From: Nannobrachium achirus
Taxonomy: Eukaryota > Chordata > Actinopteri > Myctophiformes > Myctophidae
Assembly (NCBI GenBank): GCA_963921795.1
Contig: OY997645.1
Location: forward strand, 27,911,659-27,975,658
Direction: 5' to 3'
DNA: 64,000 bases
Below are positions 48,092 to 60,165 of the stretch, in pieces; the first letter of the stretch is position 1; every line of letters starts with the position of its first letter. Under the pieces are notes generated by a model, which saw only the letters and a list, made by a program, of their open reading frames with translations, had not been told where the DNA came from and searched no databases. A program made the translations under genes and the position numbers.

Positions 48092-49073
48092 TTATATTCA
48101 GTAGGACAGACTGCAGTCACTGCATACAATGTCAATACAGCTCCCCTCCCCTTTCTGACTGGGGGAGAGCAGTGTAGGGAGTGAGCAAGAAATAACTGTG
48201 ATAAAGAAACAAACAAAGTTGGACTCTCTACTGCCAAGAGTTAAATGACGAGACGAGAATCTGTCATTTGTCATTGAGTTAGGGCCGATGCATACTCTAC
48301 TTTTAGAGCCGAATTTATTTCAATTCGGCTCTGTCCAAACTACAACTTGACGTCATTCAGAGGTTCGAGGGTGTGTGTGTGAGTGGGGGGGGGCTCTAGA
48401 AATGTGGAGTATGCATCGGCCCTTAACCTCCAAATGCACAAGCAACATGTTTTTAGCACTTTGAGATTTGTTTCATAAAATGTGTTATTTTTATTATTAT
48501 TATTATTAGTATTAGTAGTAATTAATGTGCAATATGTTAGTTATGAATGTTTGCAAGTGTATGAGTGGAACGCAAGACAATTCTGTAAATCTGCATCTAT
48601 TGTAATATGCATGAATTAATAATGGTTAAAAATATTAATAAATCAACGGTTCCCATTTGTGACCCAATTTTGTGTCAACAAGAAAGAGATGTGTCAAATA
48701 TTCTGATAATGAGCTTGAACAGCAAAGCCTACAGTGATAAGTACAAACACTTCCCACTATAAGAGAATGTGTTTGATCTGAACTCTCAAAATATTTGCAT
48801 GAAATTTCACTGTTCACAGACAGAGGCCAAAGAGGAAACAAGTAAATACAGACCGGCTTTGAGAGGCTAGTCAAATGTTAAGACAATAATTACATTCAAA
48901 CAGTAGGCTATTTTAACCAAGGCACTGGCATCTAAGCCATGTCTGAGAGCACTTTTCTTGTTGTGTGAAATCGCTAGTTAATTTGTTTTTTTTATGTGAG
49001 GTTTCTGCAGTCGTTAATTTGGTGCTCATTATTCTTGGCAATATTTAATGTGCATTGGAATGTAACTGCCTTT
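48092..49073. other. Intergenic, no gene seen
   Basis: A short inverted pair, AGGGCCGATGCATACTC (48281) and its complement (about 48406-48422), encloses 110 bp with a G-run at 48384; it is a small MITE-like unit. The rest is unassigned. Confidence 0.6.
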
Positions 49074-49225
49074 AGGGCTTGATATACTTTGTTGGGTGCT
49101 GTGTCGTTCTACAAAACATAGCAGATCTATGAGCTCACAACAGGTCACGCTATGATGCTTTGTGAGCTTGTAGATTGGCTATTTTCACAACGCGACACAG
49201 TGTGCAACTAAGTATATCAAGCCCT
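49074..49225. mobile_element. Wholly palindromic MITE containing a portable hairpin
   Basis: AGGGCTTGATATACTTTGTTG and AACTAAGTATATCAAGCCCT are terminal inverted repeats. GTGCTGTGTCG pairs with CGACACAGTGTGC further in. The portable hairpin occupies the centre (49112-49186), so almost the whole 152 bp folds on itself. No target duplication is clear. Confidence 0.8.
49112..49186 (+). repeat. Portable hairpin, full (PH14)
   Basis: AACATAGCAGATCTATGAGC on the left and GTGAGCTTGTAGATTGGCTA then TTTTC on the right, around GGTCACGCTATGATGC. Confidence 0.87.
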
Positions 49226-50107
49226 TAGTCTTAGTGAAATGTGCCACTGAGTACCACTGCCTTGTTTAAAGAGTCCCCCCTCGGAGCAGCAGTGGGTCGG
49301 AGTAGCACCTTCAAATAACATTTCTGGTGTTTAGCAAAACATGGAGAGGCAGAGGCAGGAAGTGGGACAGAACGGTTCTCTCACTGCTGCAAAGCCCCGG
49401 GAGACTCTCTCCCTTCTCTACCCTCTCTCTCTCATACACACACACACACACACACACACATTCACGCACACGCACACGCACGCACTATCCACGTGAGAAT
49501 GTCAAAATCAATTTTTCAAAAATAATGCCATTTCTACATTTTAGTTGTTGTATTTTTAACCCTATAACCACTATAACCCTAACCACAATCCCTGTACTCC
49601 CCGGCCCCAAACCCTAACCTTAACTCCTAAATGCCTAATCCTAAAACTGAACCCAGCCTGACTATTGCATTAACCCCACCCCACATGAGTGTTGATTTAA
49701 CCCATAATTGTAATTTTTTACACTTTCAGAGTTAAGTCAACACTACCCTGGGCTCTACACTGCTCCTTTAAGGGGCACAGGCTGATGACGTCTTGCCGGG
49801 GCCCGGTGTGTCAGAGCATGACAAATAGTTTTACGTGTTATTATTCTAAATGGCTCTGGCGACAGGAATGCACTCCATGATGTCTTAAAAGCAGAAGTAA
49901 ATTGAGGGAAACAGAGGGCAAGGGTGGAAGTTGTACAGTGTTTATCAACGTGACATTAACAATCCACAAGAATAGTGTGGTGGTAATAGTTCAGTTTTGG
50001 TTTATATTTTAAATTCTATAAATACACACCACTGACTATTAGTGTATCAGTGATTTTCTCTTCCCCTTAAAAGGCGCTATGTGAAGATTCAATTTACTGT
50101 CTAGCTG
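49226..50107. other. Intergenic with degenerate telomere-like sequence
   Basis: Between 49558 and about 49640, CCCTATAACC, CCCTAACC and related units recur irregularly, resembling decayed (CCCTAA)n. A short (CA)n lies at 49437-49460. No gene is seen. Confidence 0.55.
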
Positions 50108-50193
50108 AGAGGAGAGGAGAGGAGAGGAGAGGAGAGGAGAGGAGAGGAGAGGAGAGGAGAGGAGAGGAGAGGAGAGGAGAGGAGAGGAGAGGA
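50108..50193 (+). repeat. (GAGAG)n pentanucleotide minisatellite
   Basis: About 17 units of GGAGA on a pure purine + strand. Confidence 0.96.
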
Positions 50194-52910
50194 TCAAAAC
50201 CCCATGTTCTCAAAGTCTCCCCCACTGGTTTTGGTATAATTGTCATTACACTAAAAATGGAAGTTGGCCTGTAACACTGAGCAGAATTGCTTGGTGTCTG
50301 TAGAGTGTGAGCACATTATTTTTGTTGGAGGGTACATTATGATGCATGGCAGGAATTGTGGAGAGTAAACAAAGATTACTCTTTCTACCTTTCAAAAGTT
50401 GGATAAGATATGTAGCCATGCCATCAGGCATCTGTGATCTCAATCCACCATGACCGAGCCAATTTAGTCAGGAACACTCACGTCAAAGTAGATTTAACCA
50501 TTTATTGCATAAATGGAATACAGTTAATCTTGGCGTTAAAGGGCTCCGTGTACTGAGATGTTCCCTGAATTTTGTTCATGCTTTTTGAGCATTCTAAGCA
50601 AAATCAGGGAACACTAAGCAATACCCCCCATTCGGATACAATAGCAGAACAATAGCAATACATTGACATGTTACTTAGTCAGACAAAATCAGTATTTGAG
50701 CTTAACAATACATTGACATGCAACTTAGTCAGACAATCACAACTATTTGATCTTAGCCAGACTGATCGTGCAAAGGTGGAGGCTGGGGTGGAGGAGGAGG
50801 CAGCTAGCAGCGAATGTTCTGAAGCTTCGGAAACCAAGCAGAGGTAGAGAAAGTAAGCCGTATTTAAAGGAGCCTTCCCTGCTGAGTGAGAGCTTTGATT
50901 GGAGTATGGCAGTGTGATGTAATGACCAGCAGATATGAGAATGAGGAATGAGAACACAGCTGACTGACTGACAGCTGACTACAGCTGGGCATAAACTTAT
51001 GCTGACGCTTCAATTATTCATCTATAATCAAAAGCTTGAAAACTATGAACAAGGTGATTTTTTTGTTCCAGTTTTGCTCATTATTCACCTGGAATATTTT
51101 CCAGACATGAGAAAATTAGGTGCAGAAACTCGGGCCTTGATCTTGAACCCGACATGATATTCAAAGGTTAATGAGGAGAATGCCTTTACTTTGTAGATCA
51201 TAACTCACAAGCTAATTTTGGTTCTTCATTAATTATGAGTCTAACTAATTTAGCAGAAAATGCAATCTTTCACCATTCAGCAGATAAATCATGTATTGCA
51301 TTCTCTTTACACACTGTACTGCATCTAACAGTGGTGTGTTAGAAGTTAAATAATATTTGTTAAAAAAAGAAATACAAAAAAAACCATAGTATTTATGGTA
51401 CATACAAAGAGACATACACATGGGTTTGTAAGACCCTTGAAGAAACAATTGTCTCCAGCACTCTTGGCACATGTCACAAGACAGATGACACTGTTAACAT
51501 CACTTCCCCAATACAGCCGCAGGAGTTTGTCTGGAGAACATCTCACGGAGCAAAGGTCATAGAATGTTAATACCATGTGGTACGTCGGCCAAAATGGGAT
51601 TTATACTCTGTAAGATCACCCTGTTAATTTAAATCTGAGTCTAAATATGGACTCAAATGGATCAAAAGTGTGAGTTTGTGTGTGTTTACAACATGTGTTT
51701 TTCAGTTTTGCAGTATGAACAGTCAGAATTAGGCCTGGCATAATCATCCCTGTCTATTCTCCCATATAGTCACACATCAGTTTAATTGGTTTGCAGCCAG
51801 ACCAGTCCATTATTTGTTCTACCCTTTCACAATATTGTAGTCGTGTGGGCCTTGTTGTCTTAGCTTTAAACAAAGTTTGAATTTAACAATAAATAAATAT
51901 TGCCCAAATGTTGGCCTTGGTCGTTCACTATCACACTTCTACTTGCCATAAATACTGAATCATGCAACATACAAACAGTCCTGGGTGCTCACAAAATCCA
52001 GAGTAGATGATAAAATGACCACAAACATGTTTGAAAGTAAAATATCCCTTTAATAAGTCAATCCTAAGCCTATAGTTCAGCCAGACCCTGGATACAACTG
52101 AACTGAAACCTATGACTTCCCTCTTTCTTGATCCAATTACAGTTTTGTTTTGAGGACTTGTGAACTGGAAGTTGACTCATTCTTGCGGAAAGGAATCAAA
52201 TATTATGTTTCGATGTGAACGTCTCTCGTACTCCAGAACCCTGCCTCTGTGTTTTTTTGCTGTAAAACCTTGGCTCTCTGTCCTGTTACTTGATTGGCCA
52301 CTACAGGATTTGAATTAAAAACGTGCCCATGCAGTAAAATATGAAATGCATGCACATTGCTAACCATGGGACAACGGAGATGTGTTAATTTCCATGTTGA
52401 GGTTGTCGGGAAATCAGAATGAGCAAAAGGGATAGATGTGCTATAGCATCGCTGGCTTTTTGTACCAGGTCAGTGGATTGTCAATTTGTCACACATGCAG
52501 GTTTCAACAATGGGGTTTCAGCCAGTCAAAAACAAAGTAATCAAGGCTTGGCCCAGATCCGGCAAAAACGATGGTTCAAAGAAAGCCCTTGTAGAAAACA
52601 TCACAGACATGAATGAGCTGAAATACATTAGATACTAGAGACTAGATAGTAGTATGTTGGTCCTTGAGAAAGGACCAACACTGACAATGGATGAACAATA
52701 CTGACAATGGATGTTACCCGATAGCTCTTTAAATCATTCCATTGCAATTCTTAATACACTTCTTAGATTAGAGTACTGGTCATTCCTTCTCAAATAATAC
52801 ATTTAGGTGATTCAGTTGAAAATCACCTAAAGCCTACTATAAGACAGACACTACAGATTTGAAATACATGCTGCTGAAATACATGCCACCACAGACCATG
52901 CACTTTAATA
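50194..52910. other. Intergenic, repeat fragments
   Basis: AGTCAGGAACACTCAC (50469) is shared with about 27257. CAATACATTGACATG...ACTTAGTCAGAC is duplicated at about 50658 and 50708. A fragment at about 51960-52060 (CAGTCCTGGGTGCTC) matches the arms of the 2.1-kb element at 35036. No gene is supported. Confidence 0.6.
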
Positions 52911-53980
52911 GGGGAGAGCGGGGTAAACTGAGACACTTTTTACATTCGCTCCCCTATAGGCAAACTAAAAGAACATATTAAAGACAAAAGGCAGAGAAAA
53001 TATGATTGTTTAAAAAAAAAAGGGGTCTTGTGTCTCAGTTTACCCCAGCACCGGGGTAAACTGAGACAGACCAGAGAAATCAACGGGGTAAAGTGATCCA
53101 CTCACTTTTTTCACTTTAAAACTACCATAAAAACACAAAAACCCGGTTAACCAAATTAAATATGCAAAATACAAAAATGTACATAGCAGACATTCTTTTA
53201 ATAGGGTTTGTCCTGTCATTTCCACCCATGTGTCAAATAATGTGACACACAGGCAGAAAGGAAAAAAGAAAAAACCCTATAAAAAATTAATAGAAGGGTT
53301 TACCAAACTTTCCTCAGTTGATCATTATGTCATATTGTTGTATTGTATTGTGAACAACTAATGAGATAATTAGCATATTTAGTCAAATTTTGTCAAATAT
53401 GCTAATTATCTAATTAATTATGCACAATACAAAATATATATATATATATATATATCAGAAATTGATTCTACAGGGGAAAATACATAAGAATCAACTGAGA
53501 AAGGTTTGGTACACCGTTTAATCAGGTTTTTACAGCTTTCTCCCTGTCTATCATGTTGGGATAATGTGAGATAGTGTCTCACTTTACCCCGAAGCAATTG
53601 TCTCACTTTACTCCACAGCCACATTTTGGGAAAAGGGATATCTTTTATCAATTCAGGATAATCTTCAGCTCTATCACATGGATTTATTTATAAGTTGGTA
53701 GTTCATCAACATGTATGATATAAAAATGTTCTCCCTGCATCAATTTGCTTTGACACAACAGCTGATTATGTTGACAGCAAGAACATTTACTTTTACATGC
53801 AAAAAACACATTTTTTGTGAAAAAAGCACGTTTTCTACAGCACTATCAGCACTTCATGGCAAGTGGGAAATTCACGGGGCTTGAAAATATAATGGTCACA
53901 TGACCACAAATGTGTTCCATTGCCTAGATACAGGGGGTGTCTCAGTTTACCCGGAGTCTCAGTTTACCCCGCTTTCCCCC
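52911..53980. mobile_element. TA-flanked DNA element with repeated GGGTAAACTGAGACA motif
   Basis: The left end GGGGAGAGCGGGGTAAACTG and right end AGTTTACCCCGCTTTCCCCC are inverted. TA lies outside both (52909-52910 and 53981-53982). The terminal motif recurs inside in both orientations (about 53033, 53047, 53087, 53573, 53598, 53938, 53956). Nested inverted pairs lie at 53297/53490 and 53364/53412. An (AT)n run occurs at 53437-53455. No transposase was found. Confidence 0.75.
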
Positions 53981-54144
53981 TACTCAGAAATGTATGCCAG
54001 AACAGGTGTAGGTTATTGTGTTGTCCTTGGCAAGCCTCCCGGAGAATACTGGGTGAAAATTGGCTGTGAAAGTAAAATCATTGTAAACCAAACTAAATAT
54101 TTTCCTCATTGCCTGTGTTTGATTTGGCGTTACTCCATATAGGC

Positions 54145-54287
54145 TAGTGGTTCTCATTCTCAAACATTTTTAATTTCAAGGAACCCCATAACTCTTGAGT
54201 TACCTATAGACCTGTAAGGGACAGGATCCATTTGGAACCCCCTCAAAGAACACTGGGTCCCTGCTGGACCCCGCTTGAGAACCACTA
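54145..54287. mobile_element. Short hAT-type MITE, TAGTGGTTCTCA ends
   Basis: TAGTGGTTCTCATTCT and CTTGAGAACCACTA are inverted around GGAACCCC and GGACCCC blocks typical of small fish hAT MITEs. The flanking 8-mers do not match. Confidence 0.7.
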
Positions 54288-55167
54288 TATGCCTATGGGT
54301 TTCCCCAGTCTTAAACTAATTCAAAACAAATAAAGATTTGCTTATTGTCAGACAGTTGGTATAGGCCCAAATTATTTACTCCAGTCAGTAGTGTTGCTGC
54401 TGCTACTAGGCTAAGCCTACTACAGATGATGTTGAATATTTATCATCAACTATATGGACTTCAGGAAATCCACATCATTGAATGAATATTCATCAAAAAT
54501 GCTGCCACCATCCAGGCATCACATTATGAATATCGATGATGAGTGGTAACTTCCTCGGGAGGACAAGCCACAGGCAACCCCATCTCCCTGCCTCAAAAAG
54601 CCCAGGAAATTCCTCATGTAAACATGGCTTCCATCCCCACTGCACTGACAAACGGCATGTCCTCACTGCAGCTCGCTGTTCAGTGTTCAGCGCCACAGAA
54701 TGGACAGAATGGGGGGGGGGAACTGAAACGTGACGGGAGGAATTACCGGAGCGGCACAAAAAAGGGAGAGTGTCTAGTGGGAGGAGGGAGAGCGAAGGAA
54801 AAGAGGGAGAGAGACTCCGTGAGGAGGAGAGGCAGTGGCCTAGATGTGTGAAACGCAGGAGTTTCTTTTCTAGTTCATTGGCTGATTATCAGGGGGTAGG
54901 GTAGCTGACTACTAAGGCAAATGAGAGCTAATGGGAAAGTTTTAAACCACTTGATCACACCTGTAAAGTTCATACCCCTTCTTTTAGGAGCTACTGCTGG
55001 TCCATTTTTGTGCGCAATTTTGCTCACACTTAATGTGGGGAACTATACTCATTTTAAGTTGCGCCGCGTGCGTTATTTAGAATTAACACGTTATGAAAAA
55101 TGCACTGAGACCCTCACATCATAGACTAAATATACTTTCGGCCACACATTTCGCTTGACTGACAGCG
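54288..55167. promoter_or_regulatory. Presumed pde3a upstream region and 5' UTR
   Basis: No other gene lies between the MITE and the start codon. A poly-G run sits at 54711-54720, and a purine-rich GAGGGAGAGCG stretch follows. An in-frame TGA at 55156-55158, four codons before the ATG, fixes the beginning of the reading frame. No TATA box or transcription start could be identified by eye, so the promoter position is inferred only from gene order. Confidence 0.45.
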
Positions 55168-55424
55168 ATGGCCTTGGAGGCAGAGAGTGACAGAGGTTCG
55201 TCAAGGAGCGCTCACGAAAAATATCCCCGGGCGGCGTTGGAGCGCAACGGCTATGTGAAAACATGTGTCACCCCTCTGTATCAGGACGCCGAGTGCCAGT
55301 CGTGGCTGAGACTCGCTGTGACATGGAGTTCCCGTGGAGTGTCGTCTGCGGTCTGCGTGGCCTCCGTCTCAGTTATTCTCGCTCTGCTGCTCAGATTGGT
55401 CGATTGGGATGTAGACACACACAA

Positions 55425-55455
<31 letters not shown>

Positions 55456-56094
55456 GAAAGCAGCAGTGAGCCCGGGTCGCTTCTTCATTTCGCAACGAGC
55501 GGCGCCGCGGAGCTGCTGTTGGCCGTGTGGTACTTATTCTCCCCCGTCTTTACACTCGTGTGTGCCTTCTTCTGGGTCGGACTGTATCTGATCCGCTGCG
55601 GGGTGCTGGTCCGCACCGCGGTCTTCCTGCTAGCGGTGTGCCACTTGGGCGAAGCCGCAGCACAGTCCCTCCTGCGGGGCGCGGAGGACCAGCTGCTGTC
55701 CTTCCCCGCCACCCTGGTGGTCCTCGGCTGCCTCAGCGGGGCTCTGCTGGCCGTCCGAGTGCGCCAGGGAGTGTCCATCCTTGTCTTCATCAGCATCATC
55801 AGGGCCGTGTCGCTCGTCTCGCTGAGCACGGTCCGCGCCGGCTGGAGACCCTACCTGGCCTACTTGCTGGGGCTGCTCGGGGTTCTGCTTGCACGGTATG
55901 CTGACCGGCTCCTGCCGGCCCCAGGGACCAGCGGGACGGGGTGCTGTGGCTCTGTGACCGGGGCGAAGGAGGAGGACATCCCGGTCTTCAAGAGGAGACG
56001 GAGGTCCAGCTCCGTGGCGGCCTCGGACATGATGGCTCATCAGAGCAGCAAGTCCCACCGCAGGACCTCCCTGCCCTGCATTCCGCGGGACCAG
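55168..56094 (+). CDS. pde3a: cGMP-inhibited cyclic nucleotide phosphodiesterase 3A, exon 1
   Basis: Encodes residues 1-309 of a membrane-anchored PDE3, the family that hydrolyses cAMP (and cGMP) at endoplasmic-reticulum and plasma membranes. What is seen: a LERNGYVKTCV motif near residue 24; hydrophobic segments at about 58-78, 113-143, 145-163, 178-197, 200-219 and 228-245; a poly-Ser tract (88-100) from AGC repeats; GWRPYLAYLLGLLGVLLARY; then EEDIPVFKRRRRSSSV and SSKSHRRTSLPCIPRDQ. The RRRRS and RRTS sites suit basophilic kinases such as PKA or Akt, which control PDE3. These blocks fit PDE3A better than PDE3B. The start is supported by GCGATGG context and an upstream in-frame TGA. The frame ends at CAG|GTCAGT (donor at 56095). 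The catalytic HD domain must lie in exons beyond the window. The exon is much richer in GC than its flanks. Confidence 0.93.
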
Positions 56095-57180
56095 GTCAGT
56101 CCATTCAACTTTATCATTCAACTTGTGCTTTGATTTCGCTTTGTTTCTTAGTAGTAGGCCTATATGACCTTTCAATTACAATTGCACATGCAGCCTGGAT
56201 AATGGAGAAGTGACGGTGACATTGAGTTGCTTCTTCAATGAGCATGCTAGGGGGCTATCATAATAATAATAATAATAATATTAATAAGATTATTAAATAT
56301 GTCAATAGCGTATTAGTGTTATTTTACAATTTCTCAGACCTAGCTTATTGTTGTTTTCTCATCTTAGGCTGACAAGTTTGCAGGACAACGTTCTCACTTG
56401 TCTTGTTTACCTTCCCCCTGATACAGCTGTTAATGTGGTCATCATCATGATGCCTAAATGTGTTTGTGTTGCCGATAGGTAAATGGACAGTGCACTTTGC
56501 AAGCTAATGCTGTGTTAAAATTACAGGCCTGGCTGATTGCCTCTGATGAGTGTGTATATCTATCCGTGCGTGCCTGTGCGCATGTGTAGCGTCCATGCAC
56601 GAGTGTGAGACACCAAACGATGATACATATTGTAGGCTACTTTATGTTTTTTGCTTCAATGGGAACTGACGCGGGTATAGTTGATTGACAAACGAAAACT
56701 CTTAATGAGCGATGGGACAAACTCTGACGTTCTTATTTTTTTTTCAATGGCGAGTAGGCTAGCACACGAGTGACTATCACCCACTGGATGCTGGCCTGGT
56801 TTTACTGTAATAAAGCTAAGAGCAGAACCAACCAGACCTCTGTTGAAATTGAACCAGTTAAGCATGAGAATATGTTGCTATGCTATACAGCCCGTTTGGA
56901 TTTTGTCATTGCAATCCTTCAAATCACTTGCACTGAGGGTGCACAAATTCAGACATTACATTCACTACATGTACTTACATACACTACATTTTTATTCTGT
57001 CTTTTCTTGATTGCTAGCATAGGCACTCTTGTTTAGTAGGCTATAACATAGCAACATAAGATGACACATCTGGGCTTGGGTTAGAATTACATATGCTCAA
57101 ATACATACTTCCATTGGAATAAATAAATACATCTTAAATTGCTAGTTTTCCATTTCATTTAATGTAACATCCTGTCATAT
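56095..57180 (+). other. Start of presumed pde3a intron 1
   Basis: It opens with the GTCAGT donor. An (ATA)n run lies at about 56261-56283. No second exon is visible. PDE3A genes have a very long first intron, which fits. Confidence 0.75.
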
Positions 57181-57638
57181 CAGGGCTTCTCAAAGTGGAT
57201 GTCTTGACGCAAGTTCAGGGGTGCCTCAGAATACTTTCATAATATTTGGAATTTATCAATGTCACTTCAGTCTAGACCCTCTATACTTAGTAAAATAGAC
57301 AGAGTTAAACTGTACTTGGTGCGTTCTTTTTCAGCCTACAGTACACCAAGTCTTTTCACCAAAAATAGCAGATCTACAAGCTCACAACATGTGACATGTT
57401 GGTTAATGTTCCCCCCAGAATAGGAATGCTGGGGTTTATTTTCAGTCTGTCCTAATGGAAACAAATATTCTCTCCAGTTTTCCTTGTGACGTGCTGTATC
57501 TTTGGGGGAAAGATTTACATATTTACGTACCGTTAATATGACAAAAGGTGCAATAAAATAACAATGTAATTCAGGGTTGCCGTGGATGAAAGTTATTTAC
57601 AGGGGTGGCCTGAGCCAAAAAAAAATTGTGAACCACTG
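57181..57638. mobile_element. hAT-type MITE with half hairpin, in intron 1
   Basis: The left end CAGGGCTTCTCAAAGTGG and right end AATTGTGAACCACTG are inverted. A portable-hairpin arm lies at 57361-57405. The flanking 8-mers TGTCATAT and ATGTATAG do not match, so the boundaries are provisional. Confidence 0.65.
57361..57405 (+). repeat. Portable hairpin, half copy (PH15)
   Basis: AAAAATAGCAGATCTACAAGC, then CTCACAACATGTGACATGTTG; only the tip folds back. Confidence 0.8.
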
Positions 57639-57706
57639 ATGTATAGCATAATACAGACCAGGTTCAAGAGCTGAGCAGGTTCAGAGTTGTGTCAACTCAT
57701 TCATTC

Positions 57707-57802
57707 ATTCATCCATCCATTCATTCATTCATTCATTCATTCATTCATTCATTCATTTACTTTCAGTCAGTCAGTCAGTCAGTCAGTCAGTCAGTCAGTC
57801 AG
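57707..57802 (+). repeat. (ATTC)n and (AGTC)n tracts
   Basis: About 12 units of TTCA/TCCA, then after ATTTACTTTC about 10 units of AGTC. Confidence 0.95.
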
Positions 57803-59888
57803 TCACACTCACTCAATGGTAATCATATCATGAACAGACTGTATTATGTGTGACTGAGGGAGAGATGTTTACACCATGTTGAAACAACTGATGTCTGCCA
57901 CAGTGCCAGTGTCACTGATGGCCTGGTCTCTCAAAAGTCTCTGAAAGATGTTGACTACTTTAGTTTCAGTTTGCATTATGCTCATGCCCTCTAGTGACCG
58001 ATAAGATCAAAACAATTGTTCAAAAGTGAATAGAAGAGTTGTCAATATCATAAACCACAGTTTTTGTCTGTTACGTCCTTGTTCCTTTAGGTGAAAACAT
58101 GGCATTGATATAATAGTCCTATAGATTAATTTGTGATTTCCTCTTCTTACAAACGTTCTAGCTTCCCCTTTATAGACTCTGGCTACAGGGGTCAAGGGAT
58201 GTTGATATGGTAGAGAGTGGAAGCAGTTTCATTATATTAATGTGGGTCACTAATATGTATAATGGTAGGAGGCAGAGGTAGGGGAGATAGTGATATTGTA
58301 TAGGCCAGAGTACCCTCATTCATTATATTTCACTAAAACATAAGTTAAATTGTGTTATTTTTAGTTCTTGTTGGGGTATTTGACAAGTTGCGCACCCACA
58401 GACATTTACCTATCCTAACTGGTTCTCAAAGTGGATTTCAGGGACTCTCTAGGTTCCTTTGTGGGGGTCTAAATTGACCCTTGCAGGTGTACACTGTCAA
58501 AGTTAAGGGGAGACCTTCAAATTTCAAAGTTTGAGAACCAGTGATTTATACAGTGCCCATTGTCTTGCTCAGGGGGCACTTCAAAACAGATTGAGCTGGA
58601 GTGGAACCAGCAACCTTCCGATTCCCAGACAGAATTATCTACCCACTGACTGGCCCTAGTAACTATTTAGGTTATAAATGTATATTCTCTGATTGCTCAC
58701 AGACCAATATAGGGTTTTATTTGTTATTTAACCTAACCGCGCGAGTCCCACTGAAACTTTTTTTTTTGTTGTTGCAAGGAACCCTGGCCAATAAAGTAAC
58801 ATGTGGGGATTTATAATATAAAATACAAAGCACAAATCAAAAACACAAATTACACATCAATACAAACTCAAGTAAAACACCTGCAGAGTCGACATCAGTC
58901 TTACAGTTTGAAGTAAATGTTTTAAATCATCCAAAGGGATTAAGTGCTCCAGTTTAATGTCTTTCTGGAGCTGATTCCAGGACCAGGGAGCATAAAAACG
59001 AAAAGCCATCCTCCCAAATTCTGTGGACGGACAAGGGATGGTAAAAAGTGGCAGGTTCAGAGTCTACATATTATATGCATCTGTGCATACCTTTGCGAAC
59101 ACAGCTGCTCCCCTTACAGTCATCCCTATATTCTGTGTGATGAAGATGAAAAGAATCAGAGAATCAGCTTCATCAAATCGCAATTAGTTTTTGTGCATTC
59201 TCCATATTTTTGTTGTTTCCAGAAAGAGAAAGAAACATCGACATAGTATACTGTACACAAAAAGATGTTAGGTGTTGTTGAGCAAGTCAGAGTCAGTATA
59301 TTATATACACAAGGAACTGATTTTTGAGACTTGTCTTGCTTCTTTTCTCTTCCCATCTCTACCTCTTTCCCGTCTCACACATTTGATCCAAAATCCAAAT
59401 CCTATAACTTACAATGCTTGATTGTGTTTCCAAATTTCGTTTTCTAGGGAATCCTGCATTAGCGAAAACAGCAACATTACCCATTTGCCTCAGTGCTTCT
59501 GGGAACAAGGTGACAGGAGTGTTGACAAATTGTACCGGCTCGTCTCTCTCAGCACTTAGATTCATGGCTTTGAAAGTCCATCCTCGTCTGAGACCTGTTG
59601 AAACACAACAGACCACACAAGTGACCAAACGCCATAGACGTACCCTCCAGCGACCTATCCTTGTTTTGCATTTCGTAACATCCTTGAGAGAGACAGAGAT
59701 ACAAGACAGGACACAAAGCAAAAGGCACACAGTGTAATGAACTGAATATGAAAAAACTGAAAATTAGCAAATGATGTAGTGCTTTATCAAGTCCAAAGGG
59801 TTTTCACTCAACAGTGTAAGAACTGGGGTCTTATTGTACATTGGCCGTTGTCAACATTTTACCTGCATACAAGCGCGCGCACATACTA
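57803..59888. other. Intron 1, repeat fragments
   Basis: A dispersed-repeat copy at about 58390-58680 (CATTTACCTATCCTAACT; CTTGCTCAGGGGGCACTTC; CAACCTTCCGATTCCCAGAC) is split by a small MITE at 58421-58546 (CTGGTTCTCAAAG and TTTGAGAACCAG ends). Short ORFs near 58944-59737 show no domain. No exon is recognised. Confidence 0.6.
58421..58546. mobile_element. Small MITE nested in dispersed repeat
   Basis: CTGGTTCTCAAAG and TTTGAGAACCAG are inverted ends about 126 bp apart, with no matching flanking duplication. The interrupted host repeat resumes on the right with CAGTGCCCATTGTCTTGCTC. Confidence 0.65.
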
Positions 59889-59889
59889 A

Positions 59890-59913
59890 CACACACACAC
59901 ACACGCACGCACG

Positions 59914-60004
<91 letters not shown>

Positions 60005-60022
60005 ACGCACATGCACATGCAC
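59890..60022. repeat. (CA)n with ACGC and CATGCA interruptions
   Basis: About 85 bp of pure CA (to 59994) between ACGC and CACGCA runs. Confidence 0.95.
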
Positions 60023-60124
60023 ACGCCATACCACGTCTTATTGTGATAATTAATTAATGAATTACCTTTAGTCACACACTGTCTTGTGTGGATAAGTAGG
60101 CTTCCTTTCCTGCCTGGTTTCAAG

Positions 60125-60127
<3 letters not shown>

Positions 60128-60164
<37 letters not shown>

Positions 60165-60165
60165 A
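60128..60165 (+). repeat. (TTTC)n microsatellite
   Basis: Nine to ten TTTC units. Confidence 0.95.

Noticed and set aside
55485-55829. Frames overlapping pde3a exon 1 on the minus strand and in other + frames (also 55527-55904, 55630-56175, 55941-56213)
   Set aside because: They are shadows in a GC-rich exon. The conserved PDE3 motifs are only in the + frame starting at 55168.
58944-59737. Cluster of 100-123-codon frames in intron 1 considered as pde3a exon 2
   Set aside because: None shows PDE3 sequence downstream of the RRTSLPCIP region, and they overlap on opposite strands.
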